DNA of 64,000 bases from Rickettsia endosymbiont of Culicoides impunctatus (GTDB lineage Bacteria > Pseudomonadota > Alphaproteobacteria > Rickettsiales > Rickettsiaceae): contig CP084573.1 in NCBI GenBank assembly GCA_020410785.1, forward strand, positions 1,405,632 to 1,469,631. The letters run 5' to 3'. A program made the position numbers and the translations under genes. The notes beneath the pieces were generated by a model that worked only from the letters and a program-made list of their open reading frames with translations, searched no databases and was not told the origin of the DNA. Positions 1 to 8,150 of this stretch are shown here, piece by piece; positions within the stretch are counted from its first letter, which is position 1; each line of letters starts with the position of its first letter.

Positions 1-507
1 AGAACAATCTTAAATAGGGTATATGAAATAAAATCACCCCCTCCATACATAAGACGAAGATTACTTAGCATAGTACAGTTCTTAGTAATCAGCATATTCG
101 TTACTTTTGCTATGTTCATTTTAATTATAGTGCCAATAATATTGACAAAACTGCCGATGATTTTACAAATAATGGAAGAACATATGCTAGCTCTAACTAT
201 TTTACGATATGTTATAATTTTTTGTTCATTATTTATTACCTCATCATCATTATATTATATCGTCCCTAATATAACATTAAATTTTACAGAGGTAGTTCCT
301 GGAGCTTTATTAACAGTAATTTTATGGGTGATAAGTGGATATTTATTATCTACTTGGATAAGAAGTTATAACCAATTAAGCATAATATATGGTTCACTTG
401 GTGGTATAATAGGAACTCTAATATTCTTTTATATTATTAACATGATTTTTATATATGGTGCAGAATTTAATTACCTACTAAAAAAGCATCTCCCAGTTAT
501 TAAATAA
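1..507 (+). CDS. YihY/BrkB family membrane protein, C-terminal part
   Basis: The frame is open from the left edge, so the gene starts outside the window. The visible 168 residues begin with the basic segment NRVYEIKSPP, followed by four or five hydrophobic helices, including one ending in YYIVPN and a last helix before AEFNYLLKKHL. That order of short loops and helices, with the AEFN motif near the end, fits the YihY/BrkB inner-membrane family (once called ribonuclease BN). Its biochemical role is unknown in most bacteria. The stop is TAA at 505-507. I am fairly sure of the family, not of the function. Confidence 0.7.
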   Translation, partial: RTILNRVYEIKSPPPYIRRRLLSIVQFLVISIFVTFAMFILIIVPIILTKLPMILQIMEEHMLALTILRYVIIFCSLFITSSSLYYIVPNITLNFTEVVPGALLTVILWVISGYLLSTWIRSYNQLSIIYGSLGGIIGTLIFFYIINMIFIYGAEFNYLLKKHLPVIK

Positions 508-577
508 AAGTAAAATTTTGTGAGTGTTCAGTTTTTTTGTATTTTCTGATGATGAATAAAAAATCTGCTCGCCAAGC

Positions 578-681
578 GTCATTGCGAGGAGGCGTAAGCC
601 TCCGAAGCAATCCATAACAAAAAGTCAGGTGTCACCCCTGCGTAAGCAGGGGTCTAGATTCCCGCCGTTGCTAAGAATGAC
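578..681. repeat. Dispersed repeats: half of a family-A hairpin plus a family-E repeat
   Basis: 578-614 (gtcattgcgagg to gaagcaatcca) is one half of a hairpin repeat found many times in this window (here called family A). 631-681 is a copy of a second dispersed repeat (family E) containing CCCCTGCG/GCAGGGG and TCTAGATTCCCGC. No gene is visible between the BrkB-like gene and the nucleotidyltransferase. Confidence 0.8.
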
Positions 682-696
682 AATAGTGGAACTATA

Positions 697-1929
697 ATGA
701 ATATTATAACAAGAGAATTATCTATTCAATCCAATTATTACAAAGAAATTTTGTCAATAATTAGACTAGGTGGTGGAGTGGCAAGGGTTGTCGGGGGAGC
801 TGTTCGTGATGCTATCCTTAATGTTGTCAATTATGATATTGATATAGCGACCAATTTATTACCGCAGCAAGTAACAGATATTTTATCAGCAGCCAACATT
901 AAGGTTATCCCAACTGGCATAAAATACGGTACAGTTACGGCTTTATTAAATAATGAAACATTTGAGATTACTACACTTAGAAAAGACATGAAATGTGATG
1001 GTCGACACACTGAAGTTGTTTTTACTGACGATTTTATGGAGGATGCTGCTAGAAGAGATTTTACTATTAATGCACTAAGTTATTGTCCATTTGAGCATAA
1101 AATTTATGATTATTTTGGTGGAATAGACGATTTACAACAATCAAAAGTAATATTTATCGGACAGGCATTTGCACGAATTCAGGAAGATTTTTTACGTATC
1201 TTACGTTTTTTCCGTTTTTCCTGCTATTATGCAAGACAATTAGACCTTAATGGGTTAGATGCTTGCGTTAAATTGCGAGAAAATCTCAAATTATTATCAA
1301 AAGAACGGGTAAAATGGGAAATGGACAAATTGATTACCTCAGATAATAGTCCTAATATTTTGCAACAAATGTTTGATAATGGCATATTGCAAATAATATT
1401 ACCAGTTAGTAAGTTTGATAAAAAACCTTTGATGGAAGCAATTAATTGCGGCTCTTTAGAGCTTTACGCTAGATATTCACTTTTATTCTACCACATAAAT
1501 AACTTATCACTAAGTGATTTATTAAATTTAAAATTTTCTCGGCAACAAGCAAGCAAAATCATTACTATATATAGGTTTATTAATCAAGAAATCAACGAAT
1601 TTACATTACGAGAAATTTGGTGGGAAACTGCAGATTATCCTGCAGATTATCTACAATGTATAAATATCTTGCTATCATTAGGCAAATTAAACAGAGCTAC
1701 AGCAAATAAATTTCTAGATATATACAATGCTAAATCACGACCAATATTTCCTATCAACGGACATGACTTGCATAAAATAAATATTCATGGTAAAGACATT
1801 GGCACAGTGATAGGTAAATTAAAAAAGTCTTGGATTGCAAGTGATTTTACGCTTAGTAAGCATCAATTACTTGAATTATACTCAAATGATTTGAAGAATT
1901 ATAATAATTGTCATACAATAAATTCTTAA
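697..1929 (+). CDS. cca: CCA tRNA nucleotidyltransferase / poly(A) polymerase family
   Basis: 410 residues. The class II nucleotidyltransferase core is clear: GGAVRDAIL near residue 36, then YDIDIATN carrying the metal-binding aspartates, followed by the RRDFTINAL motif near residue 120 and the FFRF/EDFLRILR head-to-neck segment. Enzymes of this type add or repair the CCA end of tRNA using CTP and ATP in the cytoplasm. In bacteria with only one such gene it is normally the CCA-adding enzyme, but CCA-adding and poly(A) polymerase members cannot be told apart by eye. It stands alone here; the next gene is separated by a palindromic element. Confidence 0.9.
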   Translation: MNIITRELSIQSNYYKEILSIIRLGGGVARVVGGAVRDAILNVVNYDIDIATNLLPQQVTDILSAANIKVIPTGIKYGTVTALLNNETFEITTLRKDMKCDGRHTEVVFTDDFMEDAARRDFTINALSYCPFEHKIYDYFGGIDDLQQSKVIFIGQAFARIQEDFLRILRFFRFSCYYARQLDLNGLDACVKLRENLKLLSKERVKWEMDKLITSDNSPNILQQMFDNGILQIILPVSKFDKKPLMEAINCGSLELYARYSLLFYHINNLSLSDLLNLKFSRQQASKIITIYRFINQEINEFTLREIWWETADYPADYLQCINILLSLGKLNRATANKFLDIYNAKSRPIFPINGHDLHKINIHGKDIGTVIGKLKKSWIASDFTLSKHQLLELYSNDLKNYNNCHTINS

Positions 1930-1950
1930 GGAACTAAATTAGGGAAATGC

Positions 1951-2057
1951 TATAGTCAATTCAGGAGAATTTGGGACTAGAAGCGATGGAGCGACGCCTA
2001 TAAGTAATAGGCGAGCATTGAGCGACAACGCCCCCAACTTCTCCTCAATTGACTATA
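1951..2057. repeat. Family-B palindromic element, copy 1
   Basis: A 107-bp element with near-perfect inverted ends, tatagtcaattcaggag and ctcctcaattgactata. The interior includes CCTATAAGTAATAGG. It overlaps the extended 5' end of the next reading frame and would encode SGEFGTRSDGATP-type peptide there. Other copies lie at 9242, 32372, 33935, 34873, 52250 and 52715. Confidence 0.9.
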
Positions 2058-2074
2058 TTAGATGCAGAGTTAAT

Positions 2075-2515
2075 ATGACTATACTTAGTAACTTAGAAAA
2101 ACCTCGTTGGTTATATCGTTTTGATAATTTTAAACGTGCTTTTGCTTTATTACGTGAGGCTATATATATAATGCGAGAACGTAAGGTAAGCCAGTTAGAA
2201 CAAGAAGGAATTATTCAACGTTTCGAATATACATGGGAATTGACATGGAAAGTACTTAAAGATTATCTGGAATATAAAGGTGTTATACTGGAAACCATTA
2301 CCCCAGCTGCTGTAATTAAAGCATCAATAGCTGCTAACTTAATCAAGAATGGTGAAATATGGATGGATGCTCTAGATTCTCGTAATAAAATGTCACATAC
2401 TTATGACTTCAAAAAATTTGAGAAGATTATTATAGATATTGAAGAAAATTATTATCCTGAATTAGAGAACATGAATCTAAAAATGTTGGAACTTGCAGCA
2501 GAATATAGAAGGTAA
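2075..2515 (+). CDS. HEPN-type nucleotidyltransferase substrate-binding protein (HI0074 family)
   Basis: 146 residues from ATG 2075. The open frame extends upstream to 2018, but that extension is translation of the palindromic element, so 2075 is preferred. The fold signature is the helical HI0074 family: RFEYTWELTWKVLKDYL, then RNKMSHTYD near the C-terminal third. RNKMSH matches the R-x4-H motif of HEPN proteins. Partners of this family bind an adjacent minimal nucleotidyltransferase, and many such pairs behave as toxin-antitoxin systems in which the HEPN protein is an RNase and the MNT protein AMPylates it. The next gene, 2 bp away, is that partner. Confidence 0.85.
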   Translation: MTILSNLEKPRWLYRFDNFKRAFALLREAIYIMRERKVSQLEQEGIIQRFEYTWELTWKVLKDYLEYKGVILETITPAAVIKASIAANLIKNGEIWMDALDSRNKMSHTYDFKKFEKIIIDIEENYYPELENMNLKMLELAAEYRR

Positions 2516-2517
2516 AC

Positions 2518-2853
2518 ATGTCTAACCATGGATTAAGTGCAAAACAATTAAATACACTGCGTAGCATTTTGTTGCCCTTCTCAGAGAAAATCGATTGTGT
2601 TGGTTTATTTGGTTCACGTGCTACTGGTCTTTACCGTCCTAACTCCGATATTGACCTAGTAATTTATGGCTCACTTGATGAGAAGACTATGGATCGTATA
2701 TTTACGCTACTTAATGACAGTAATTTACCAATCAAAATAGACTTACAAGTTTATGATTTGATCACCTGTTCTCCTCTTAAGGATCATATTGATAATAATA
2801 TGCTGTTGTTATTTACACATGATCATTTTACAGATAAAACTCAACGTTTGTAG
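2518..2853 (+). CDS. Minimal nucleotidyltransferase (MNT, HI0073 family)
   Basis: 111 residues. The catalytic signature is intact: LFGSRATG followed by SDIDLVIYG (GSxA...SDxDL), with a third acidic position possible in KIDLQVYD near residue 84. The length and motif are those of stand-alone MNT proteins. It starts 2 bp after the HEPN gene stop, so the two are surely cotranscribed. The likely role is the antitoxin or AMP-transferring partner of the HEPN protein. Housekeeping function of the pair in this organism is not known. Confidence 0.87.
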   Translation: MSNHGLSAKQLNTLRSILLPFSEKIDCVGLFGSRATGLYRPNSDIDLVIYGSLDEKTMDRIFTLLNDSNLPIKIDLQVYDLITCSPLKDHIDNNMLLLFTHDHFTDKTQRL

Positions 2854-2914
2854 TAGTAAACTAAAGTCTGTTAGTGAACAGATTATTTATTGATCATAAA
2901 AAAATTAAAAAAAA

Positions 2915-3763
2915 ATGAAAATTAATATTAGTGCTAGCATTTTTATTGCTATAATTATCATATTATTTAATTATGGAGCTTTTGCCAGTAGAAGTAAGGT
3001 GAAAATTGTTACTAGTATAACCCCACTAGCAAGCATTATAGCGATGTTAGTGAAAGACCAAGCAGAAATTGTTGCTATTGCCAATAACAATGATTGCCCA
3101 CATCATTATAATTTAAGACCTAGTGATCTTAAAAAAGTTAAAAATGCAGATATTGTATTTTATATAGATGAGCAATTTGATGGCTTTGCTGGCAAATTAA
3201 TGAATGGTCATAGTAAAAATGTCATTAAAATTAGTAATTTTCATGGGCTAAGAATTATTAGCAATAACTCTTATGATAATTGGCATATTTGGCTTGATTT
3301 AGACAATGTAAAACTATTATTAGAACAATTATTTCAGGTGTTATCTCAACGATTTCCTGAGATTAGTTCAGCTATTTACCAAAATCTTGAAGAAGCAAAA
3401 AAACAAATAGAGGAGCTTACGAAAATCAAACATCAAAGATTAACGTCTTTAACAGATGTTATCTTACTTAGTGATAGTCTAGAATATTTTTTTAATAATA
3501 GTCAAAAAAATGTTGCAAGATTATATAGCTCTGATCAGAAAAGCCTGAGATATATCAGTAATCTTGAGCATTTATTAAGCATGTCCAATAGTAAATGTTT
3601 ATTACTAAGTACAGAGCAAGATGTTGCTCTTTATAAAAATTTTAAAGTAGAAATAGTGGAGGTTGAGAGTGAGAATTGGCAAACGACTAACATCAATAGT
3701 GATTTATTTTATAATCAATATTTAAAAATGATTAATCAAGTGTCTAAATGCTTAAATTATTAA
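2915..3763 (+). CDS. znuA: Zinc ABC transporter substrate-binding protein, ZnuA-like
   Basis: 282 residues. A signal peptide (hydrophobic to about residue 24, ending YGAFA) is followed by the family start VKIVTSITPLASIIAMLV. Metal-binding features include CPHHYNLRPSD near residue 61 and WHIWLD near residue 124. This is a periplasmic cluster A-I metal-binding protein that would deliver Zn(II), or possibly Mn(II), to a ZnuBC permease, which is not in this window. The acidic/histidine-rich loop of many ZnuA proteins is absent. Its 3' end overlaps ccmC by 16 bp. Confidence 0.85.
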   Translation: MKINISASIFIAIIIILFNYGAFASRSKVKIVTSITPLASIIAMLVKDQAEIVAIANNNDCPHHYNLRPSDLKKVKNADIVFYIDEQFDGFAGKLMNGHSKNVIKISNFHGLRIISNNSYDNWHIWLDLDNVKLLLEQLFQVLSQRFPEISSAIYQNLEEAKKQIEELTKIKHQRLTSLTDVILLSDSLEYFFNNSQKNVARLYSSDQKSLRYISNLEHLLSMSNSKCLLLSTEQDVALYKNFKVEIVEVESENWQTTNINSDLFYNQYLKMINQVSKCLNY

Positions 3764-4449
3764 ATCCTTATTTTTTTAGTAAGCTAGTACGAACCATGTT
3801 ACCATTATTGCTAGTTGCAATGTTAGTAGTAATGGGGTTGGGGTTATACCAAGCTTTGATAGTATCGCCACCAGATTACCAACAAGGTGATATGGTTAGG
3901 ATTATGTATGTTCATGTACCAGCTTCTTGGATGGCACTAGGTATTTATACATTTATAGCTATTTGTAGTTTGTCTAACCTAGTGTGGAAAACTAAAATGT
4001 CCTTCTTAGTGGCAGTAGCAAGTGCTCCTATTGGGACAGTTTTTTGTATGATTAGTATAGTAACAGGGGCATTATGGGGAAAGCCTATTTGGGGAACTTG
4101 GTGGGTTTGGGATGCTAGACTTACCTCAATGTTCGTATTATTCTTACTATATTTAAGCTATATCGTGGTGGTGAATAGTGGTGATAGGATAAGCCGTACT
4201 GAAAAACCAGCCTCGGTGATTGCTTTAATTGGCTTTATCAATGTTCCCATAGTAAAATTTTCGGTAAATATTTGGTATAGTTTACATCAGCCAGCAAGCG
4301 TTTTAAGGCTAGGTAGTCCGACTATTGATAATTCTATGTTATTACCCTTAGTGCTAATGTTTATAAGTAGCATACTATATTTTCTATTAGTATTGGGTTT
4401 GAGATCTTGCATGTTAATTGCTAAATTCAAGGAGTATGACAATTTATGA
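3748..4449 (+). CDS. ccmC: Heme transporter CcmC for cytochrome c maturation
   Basis: 233 residues with six hydrophobic helices. The heme-handling WWD signature is present as [13 protein letters not shown] near residue 123, and flanking histidines occur in YVHVPASWM and SLHQPAS. CcmC passes heme to the chaperone CcmE at the periplasmic face of the inner membrane. The ATPase partner CcmA is encoded separately at 33.3-33.9 kb, a scattering of ccm genes usual in Rickettsiales. The start lies inside the end of znuA and the stop overlaps fdxA by ATGA, so the three genes form a translationally coupled run. Confidence 0.93.
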   Translation: MLKLLNPYFFSKLVRTMLPLLLVAMLVVMGLGLYQALIVSPPDYQQGDMVRIMYVHVPASWMALGIYTFIAICSLSNLVWKTKMSFLVAVASAPIGTVFCMISIVTGALWGKPIWGTWWVWDARLTSMFVLFLLYLSYIVVVNSGDRISRTEKPASVIALIGFINVPIVKFSVNIWYSLHQPASVLRLGSPTIDNSMLLPLVLMFISSILYFLLVLGLRSCMLIAKFKEYDNL

Positions 4450-4766
4450 CTTATGTTGTTACCGATGAGTGCGTAAAATGTAAATATACTGATTGCGTAG
4501 AAGTATGCCCTGTCGATTGCTTCTATGAAGGGGAGTTAATGTTGGTAATTAATCCTGACGAATGTATTGATTGTGGAGTATGTGAGAGTGAGTGTCCGGT
4601 TAAAGCTATTAAGCCAGAATCAGAACAGCTGATTGACTGGATAGAGAGAGCTAAGTTTTTTTCCAGTAAATGGTCAAATATTACGGTTAAGAAACCAGCC
4701 CTACCGGATGCAGATAAATATCAGAACGAGAAAAATAAATTTGAAAAATATATGGAGAGAGCTTAA
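4446..4766 (+). CDS. fdxA: Seven-iron ferredoxin FdxA
   Basis: 106 residues. Two cysteine clusters are visible: [17 protein letters not shown] near residues 9-25 and [16 protein letters not shown] near residues 40-54, the pattern of a [3Fe-4S][4Fe-4S] ferredoxin of the FdxA type, with the usual C-terminal tail ([12 protein letters not shown]). It is a small cytoplasmic electron carrier. Its ATG overlaps the ccmC stop. It ends tail to tail with the AmpG-like gene on the other strand. Confidence 0.93.
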   Translation: MTYVVTDECVKCKYTDCVEVCPVDCFYEGELMLVINPDECIDCGVCESECPVKAIKPESEQLIDWIERAKFFSSKWSNITVKKPALPDADKYQNEKNKFEKYMERA

Positions 4767-6004
4767 ATTTTATTTATCCTTAAAAAAGCTAATACAAATA
4801 GCATGCTAAATAAGGTAGTGAATAAAAAAAGATTGGACCAGTCCACATAGTTTGCACAAATACCAGATAAACAGGATAAAATAATGCGTACGAAAGAACT
4901 AAAAGAGGCAATAATTGAGTATTGTGTGGCAATCAATTCGCTATTGCATAAACTAGAAAAATAAATAGTAAGAGCAGTATTACCAAGTCCGCAACAGAAA
5001 TTTTGTACAGTAATTGTTATAGTAAATATAACTATATCATGACCTACTATAGATAAAAACATCAGCATCAAGGGAGATAGTAATTGTAGACTACCACATA
5101 TTAGGAGACTTCGAGATATTCCTACTTTTGCGGTTAATACACCACCAATAATCCCCCCTAAGGTCATTAGCACGAATCCATAGGTTTTTGAAATAGAGGC
5201 GATTTCTTGAGAGGTAAAGGACAAGTCAATAAATAATGGAGAACTCATTGCCATAGGAATTGAATCGCTTGCTTTATATAGAAAGATAAACAGCATAACG
5301 AACATCCAATTCGGATGGTTTCGTTTTAATAATAGTAAGCTATCACCAATAACTTTAGAATATTGAGTAAATGAAATTAAATTAGTAAAAATATGCTCTG
5401 TTTTTTTTATAGCAGGCTCTTGCATGTATAAGATTATTACCGGAGCAGCCATTGTTATAAAAAAGGTACATAGATATACCAAATACCAATTAAAGAGGCA
5501 AGATACATATAATGCCCCTGTACTATTAATAAGAATTCCTATGCGAAAGCCAGTGCTACTAAAAGTTGTAGCAATTGAGAGTTCTTCCTTTGTTGCAGAG
5601 CGTTCTATACGATAGGCATCTAAAATAATATCTTGAGTTGCCGCACAACAGGAAATAGTAAAATTTAAAATGGCAGTAATAGCTATGTTAACAGGGGGGG
5701 CTATAATTAAAAATCCACTAATAGCAACTAATAAACACGCTTGTACAGCTAGTGTCCATCCACGACGTTGACCAAATTTCCTACATATAATAGGTATAGA
5801 ATATTTATCAATAAATGGTGCCAATATTGGTTTTAAGCAATATGGAATGGATGTTAGAAACATTACACCAATAATATCAGTTGAATATCCTGCTTGTGAT
5901 AATTGGTAGTTAATAGTAAATGAGACTAATGAAAAATTTCCTCCCGACACTATCCCTAGAAAGAAGAAACAAATAAAATAAGAGTGCTTGCGATTAGTTA
6001 ACAT
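4763..6004 (-). CDS. ampG: MFS transporter, AmpG-like
   Basis: 413 residues with about twelve hydrophobic helices. Family marks are the N-terminal [17 protein letters not shown] helix, [16 protein letters not shown] (the loop 2-3 region of AmpG), and [11 protein letters not shown]. AmpG permeases carry anhydro-muropeptides into the cytoplasm for cell-wall recycling; Rickettsia genomes have several AmpG paralogs whose substrates are unproven, so the specific substrate here is open. It is convergent with fdxA. The upstream region contains decayed dispersed repeats. Confidence 0.8.
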   Translation of the reverse strand: MLTNRKHSYFICFFFLGIVSGGNFSLVSFTINYQLSQAGYSTDIIGVMFLTSIPYCLKPILAPFIDKYSIPIICRKFGQRRGWTLAVQACLLVAISGFLIIAPPVNIAITAILNFTISCCAATQDIILDAYRIERSATKEELSIATTFSSTGFRIGILINSTGALYVSCLFNWYLVYLCTFFITMAAPVIILYMQEPAIKKTEHIFTNLISFTQYSKVIGDSLLLLKRNHPNWMFVMLFIFLYKASDSIPMAMSSPLFIDLSFTSQEIASISKTYGFVLMTLGGIIGGVLTAKVGISRSLLICGSLQLLSPLMLMFLSIVGHDIVIFTITITVQNFCCGLGNTALTIYFSSLCNSELIATQYSIIASFSSFVRIILSCLSGICANYVDWSNLFLFTTLFSMLFVLAFLRINKI

Positions 6005-6119
6005 ATTCAGGAGTTATATCACCACCTTTTAGTCTTGGAAGATTAAATACCACAATTCCTTTCTTATTTCAATATAAATGCGAGTTTAGGATAAGGAAAG
6101 TCTAATCATTTTCCTGGAT

Positions 6120-6276
6120 TGCTTCGTTGCTATTAAAGTAGTTCCTCGCTAATAGACATCTGTGAATTTAGCATAATGTTAGTCGGGTTAGCATAAAAGA
6201 ATAATTTTTATAAAAAAATAATAACTTCTTTGCTAATATGTGCTAGAATCCGATATTAGGTTCTGTACACAGAGCC
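6120..6276. repeat. Decayed family-A and family-D repeats and a solo family-C end pair
   Basis: Around 6113-6150 is a degraded family-A half (ctggattgcttcgttgc, then aaagtagttcctcgc). On the minus strand 6193 to about 6150 matches the gctaacccgactaacatta start of family D (other copies at 9567 and 56862). 6259-6276 reads GGTTCTGTACACAGAGCC flanked by TA on both sides, i.e. the two outermost ends of the family-C element with nothing between them. Confidence 0.65.
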
Positions 6277-6305
6277 TAAGTAAGGTAATCAATTATTTTA
6301 GGCTA

Positions 6306-7001
6306 ATGGATAAGGTATTAAGTTCTGTTCAAGAATATATTAAGTCTGGTGAATATTTTGTTGATGCTAGAAGATGGTATAATTTTGAATATCTATATCC
6401 ACTTGTACAAAGATCATTTTTATTGATATTTACCGTAGTTTTCTTTGTATTATTTCTAGCTGTGGTGGTTAATTTTCAGACTTTATTACCAGCAGTTCGA
6501 CAGGTAAGATACGCAATTAGTGCTGAATCTCTTAAAAGCGCGACGATAACTAATGCTAATCATATAAAAAGTGATGCCATCAATTCTATTGCAGACATTA
6601 TGATTAGAAATTACGTGATACACAGAGAATCTTATGACTATGATTTTCTTCGCCCCCAGTTTATATTTATTCAGAATAGTTCTACACGTATAATATTTAG
6701 ACAATTTGCCAATTTTATGAATATTGACAACTCATTGTCACCAGTTATGCGTTACCAAAGATCCTTAAGGCGTTCTGTTAATATATTATCAGTGGTTTAT
6801 CATAAAAATAATAAGGCTGAGGTCATATTTACATCGATAGCAAAAAACTCCGCTAATGATATTTTGGAAAATATGGTATGGCAAGCGACAATAAATTTTG
6901 AAATAGATGCCATTAACATCCATTTACCTCCTAACTCAAATTTTAATTTTGTGGTTACTGGTTACAGACTTAAGTTAATAGAAGATAAAAGTAAGAAATA
7001 A
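6306..7001 (+). CDS. virB8: VirB8-family type IV secretion protein (rvhB8)
   Basis: 231 residues from ATG 6306. The frame is open from GTG 6240, but that extension translates the repeat remnant at 6259-6276, and AGG lies just ahead of the 6306 ATG. The order is a short cytoplasmic N-terminus (VKEYI-like SVQEYIKSGEYFVDARRWY), one membrane helix at about residues 37-61, and a periplasmic domain with NYVIHRESYDYD and YQRSLRRSVNILSV. VirB8 is an assembly factor of the P-type secretion channel inner-membrane complex. virB9 follows after 1 bp. No virB10, virB11 or virD4 follows, so this is a detached piece of the scattered rvh system. Confidence 0.85.
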   Translation: MDKVLSSVQEYIKSGEYFVDARRWYNFEYLYPLVQRSFLLIFTVVFFVLFLAVVVNFQTLLPAVRQVRYAISAESLKSATITNANHIKSDAINSIADIMIRNYVIHRESYDYDFLRPQFIFIQNSSTRIIFRQFANFMNIDNSLSPVMRYQRSLRRSVNILSVVYHKNNKAEVIFTSIAKNSANDILENMVWQATINFEIDAINIHLPPNSNFNFVVTGYRLKLIEDKSKK

Positions 7002-7002
7002 G

Positions 7003-7749
7003 ATGAAGCGATTAATAATATTGTTTGTGGTAGTATTTTCTGTAAATACTGCTTTAGCTGTTAGAGAATCTAGACCATTGCCGATCGATAGCAGAATTAG
7101 GGTAATGGTGTATAGTCCCGATGATGTATTTAAGTTCACCGGATACTACGGTTATCAAGCTAGTATAGAGCTAGCAAAAGAGGAGGAAATAGTTAGTATT
7201 TCCATGGGGGATACTACTTCTTGGCAAATAGTACCAGCCGGTCATCGAATTTTCATTAAGCCAATGGAACAAGATGCTACCACTAATATGACGATTATTA
7301 CTAACAAGCGAACTTACTTTTTTGAACTATATGCTTCAGAAGCTTCGGATATGAGAGATCCAGAAATGGTTTTTAATTTAAGATTTATCTATCCTGATGA
7401 TGAAAATTCAGGGGATTATTTGCAAACTTATGTTACATCCTCAGCTAACCTAGATTTATCTCATCCTGAGAAATATAATTTTAATTATTCAATAAGTGGT
7501 AATGAATCAATTGCCCCAATTAAAATTTTTGATGATGGAGTGTATACTTACTTACAATTTAGAGATAAAAATGCTGAGTTACCAGCTATTTTTGCAGTTG
7601 ATGAAGCTCTTAGAGAATCGATGGTAAATTATCGACTTGCTCAAGATAATGCTAATATGGTGATTATTGAACAGGTATTTCACAAACTGTCAATACGTCA
7701 TGGCAAAAAAATAGTATGCGTGTTTAATGAAGCATTTAAGCCGTATTAA
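7003..7749 (+). CDS. virB9: VirB9-family type IV secretion protein (rvhB9)
   Basis: 248 residues. A signal peptide (to about residue 19, NTALA) is followed by RESRPLPIDSRIRVMVYSPDDVFKF, the standard VirB9 N-terminus, and by GDTTSWQIVPAGHRIFIKP. The C-terminal domain includes IKIFDDGVYTYLQF, the segment that in VirB9 proteins contacts VirB7 in the outer-membrane core. Length is normal, so it looks complete. It starts 1 bp after virB8 and is followed by antiporter genes. Confidence 0.9.
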   Translation: MKRLIILFVVVFSVNTALAVRESRPLPIDSRIRVMVYSPDDVFKFTGYYGYQASIELAKEEEIVSISMGDTTSWQIVPAGHRIFIKPMEQDATTNMTIITNKRTYFFELYASEASDMRDPEMVFNLRFIYPDDENSGDYLQTYVTSSANLDLSHPEKYNFNYSISGNESIAPIKIFDDGVYTYLQFRDKNAELPAIFAVDEALRESMVNYRLAQDNANMVIIEQVFHKLSIRHGKKIVCVFNEAFKPY

Positions 7750-7764
7750 TTAAGTTAAGTAACA

Positions 7765-8145
7765 ATGTTTTTAGAAGCTATATATATCTCAAAAATTTTA
7801 TATTTTTTAACACTGCTCGTATTAACTAGTGGTTTGTTTATAATGTTAATCAGTGATAATTATGTTCGTAAAATCATAGGACTTAGTGTTATGCAAAGCT
7901 CTGTGCTAATTTTTTACCTGATGCTTGGTAAGGTAAATGGAGGTATTGTGCCAATTGAGCGTAGTTTACTGCAGAATTCTCAGCTTTATGTAAGCCCATT
8001 ACCTCAGGTGCTAATGCTCACGGCTATTGTTGTTGGTTTTGCTACATTGTCATTAGGGCTTAGCTTGATTTATCATATTTCTAAGCAATTTAATACTATA
8101 TCGGAGCATGAAATTAATTTTAGCGAAGCGACTCCGAATGATTGA
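7765..8145 (+). CDS. mnhC: Mrp-type cation/proton antiporter subunit C (MnhC)
   Basis: 126 residues, three membrane helices. NYVRKIIGLSVMQSSVLIFYL and LPQVLMLTAIVVGFATLSL are typical of MnhC/MrpC and its relative NuoK. NuoK is less likely because the gene is followed by MnhD-like subunits and because of the LPQVLMLTAIVVG segment. Mrp antiporters exchange Na+ or K+ for H+ across the inner membrane as multi-subunit complexes. The next gene starts 5 bp after its stop. Confidence 0.85.
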   Translation: MFLEAIYISKILYFLTLLVLTSGLFIMLISDNYVRKIIGLSVMQSSVLIFYLMLGKVNGGIVPIERSLLQNSQLYVSPLPQVLMLTAIVVGFATLSLGLSLIYHISKQFNTISEHEINFSEATPND

Positions 8146-8150
8146 AATAA

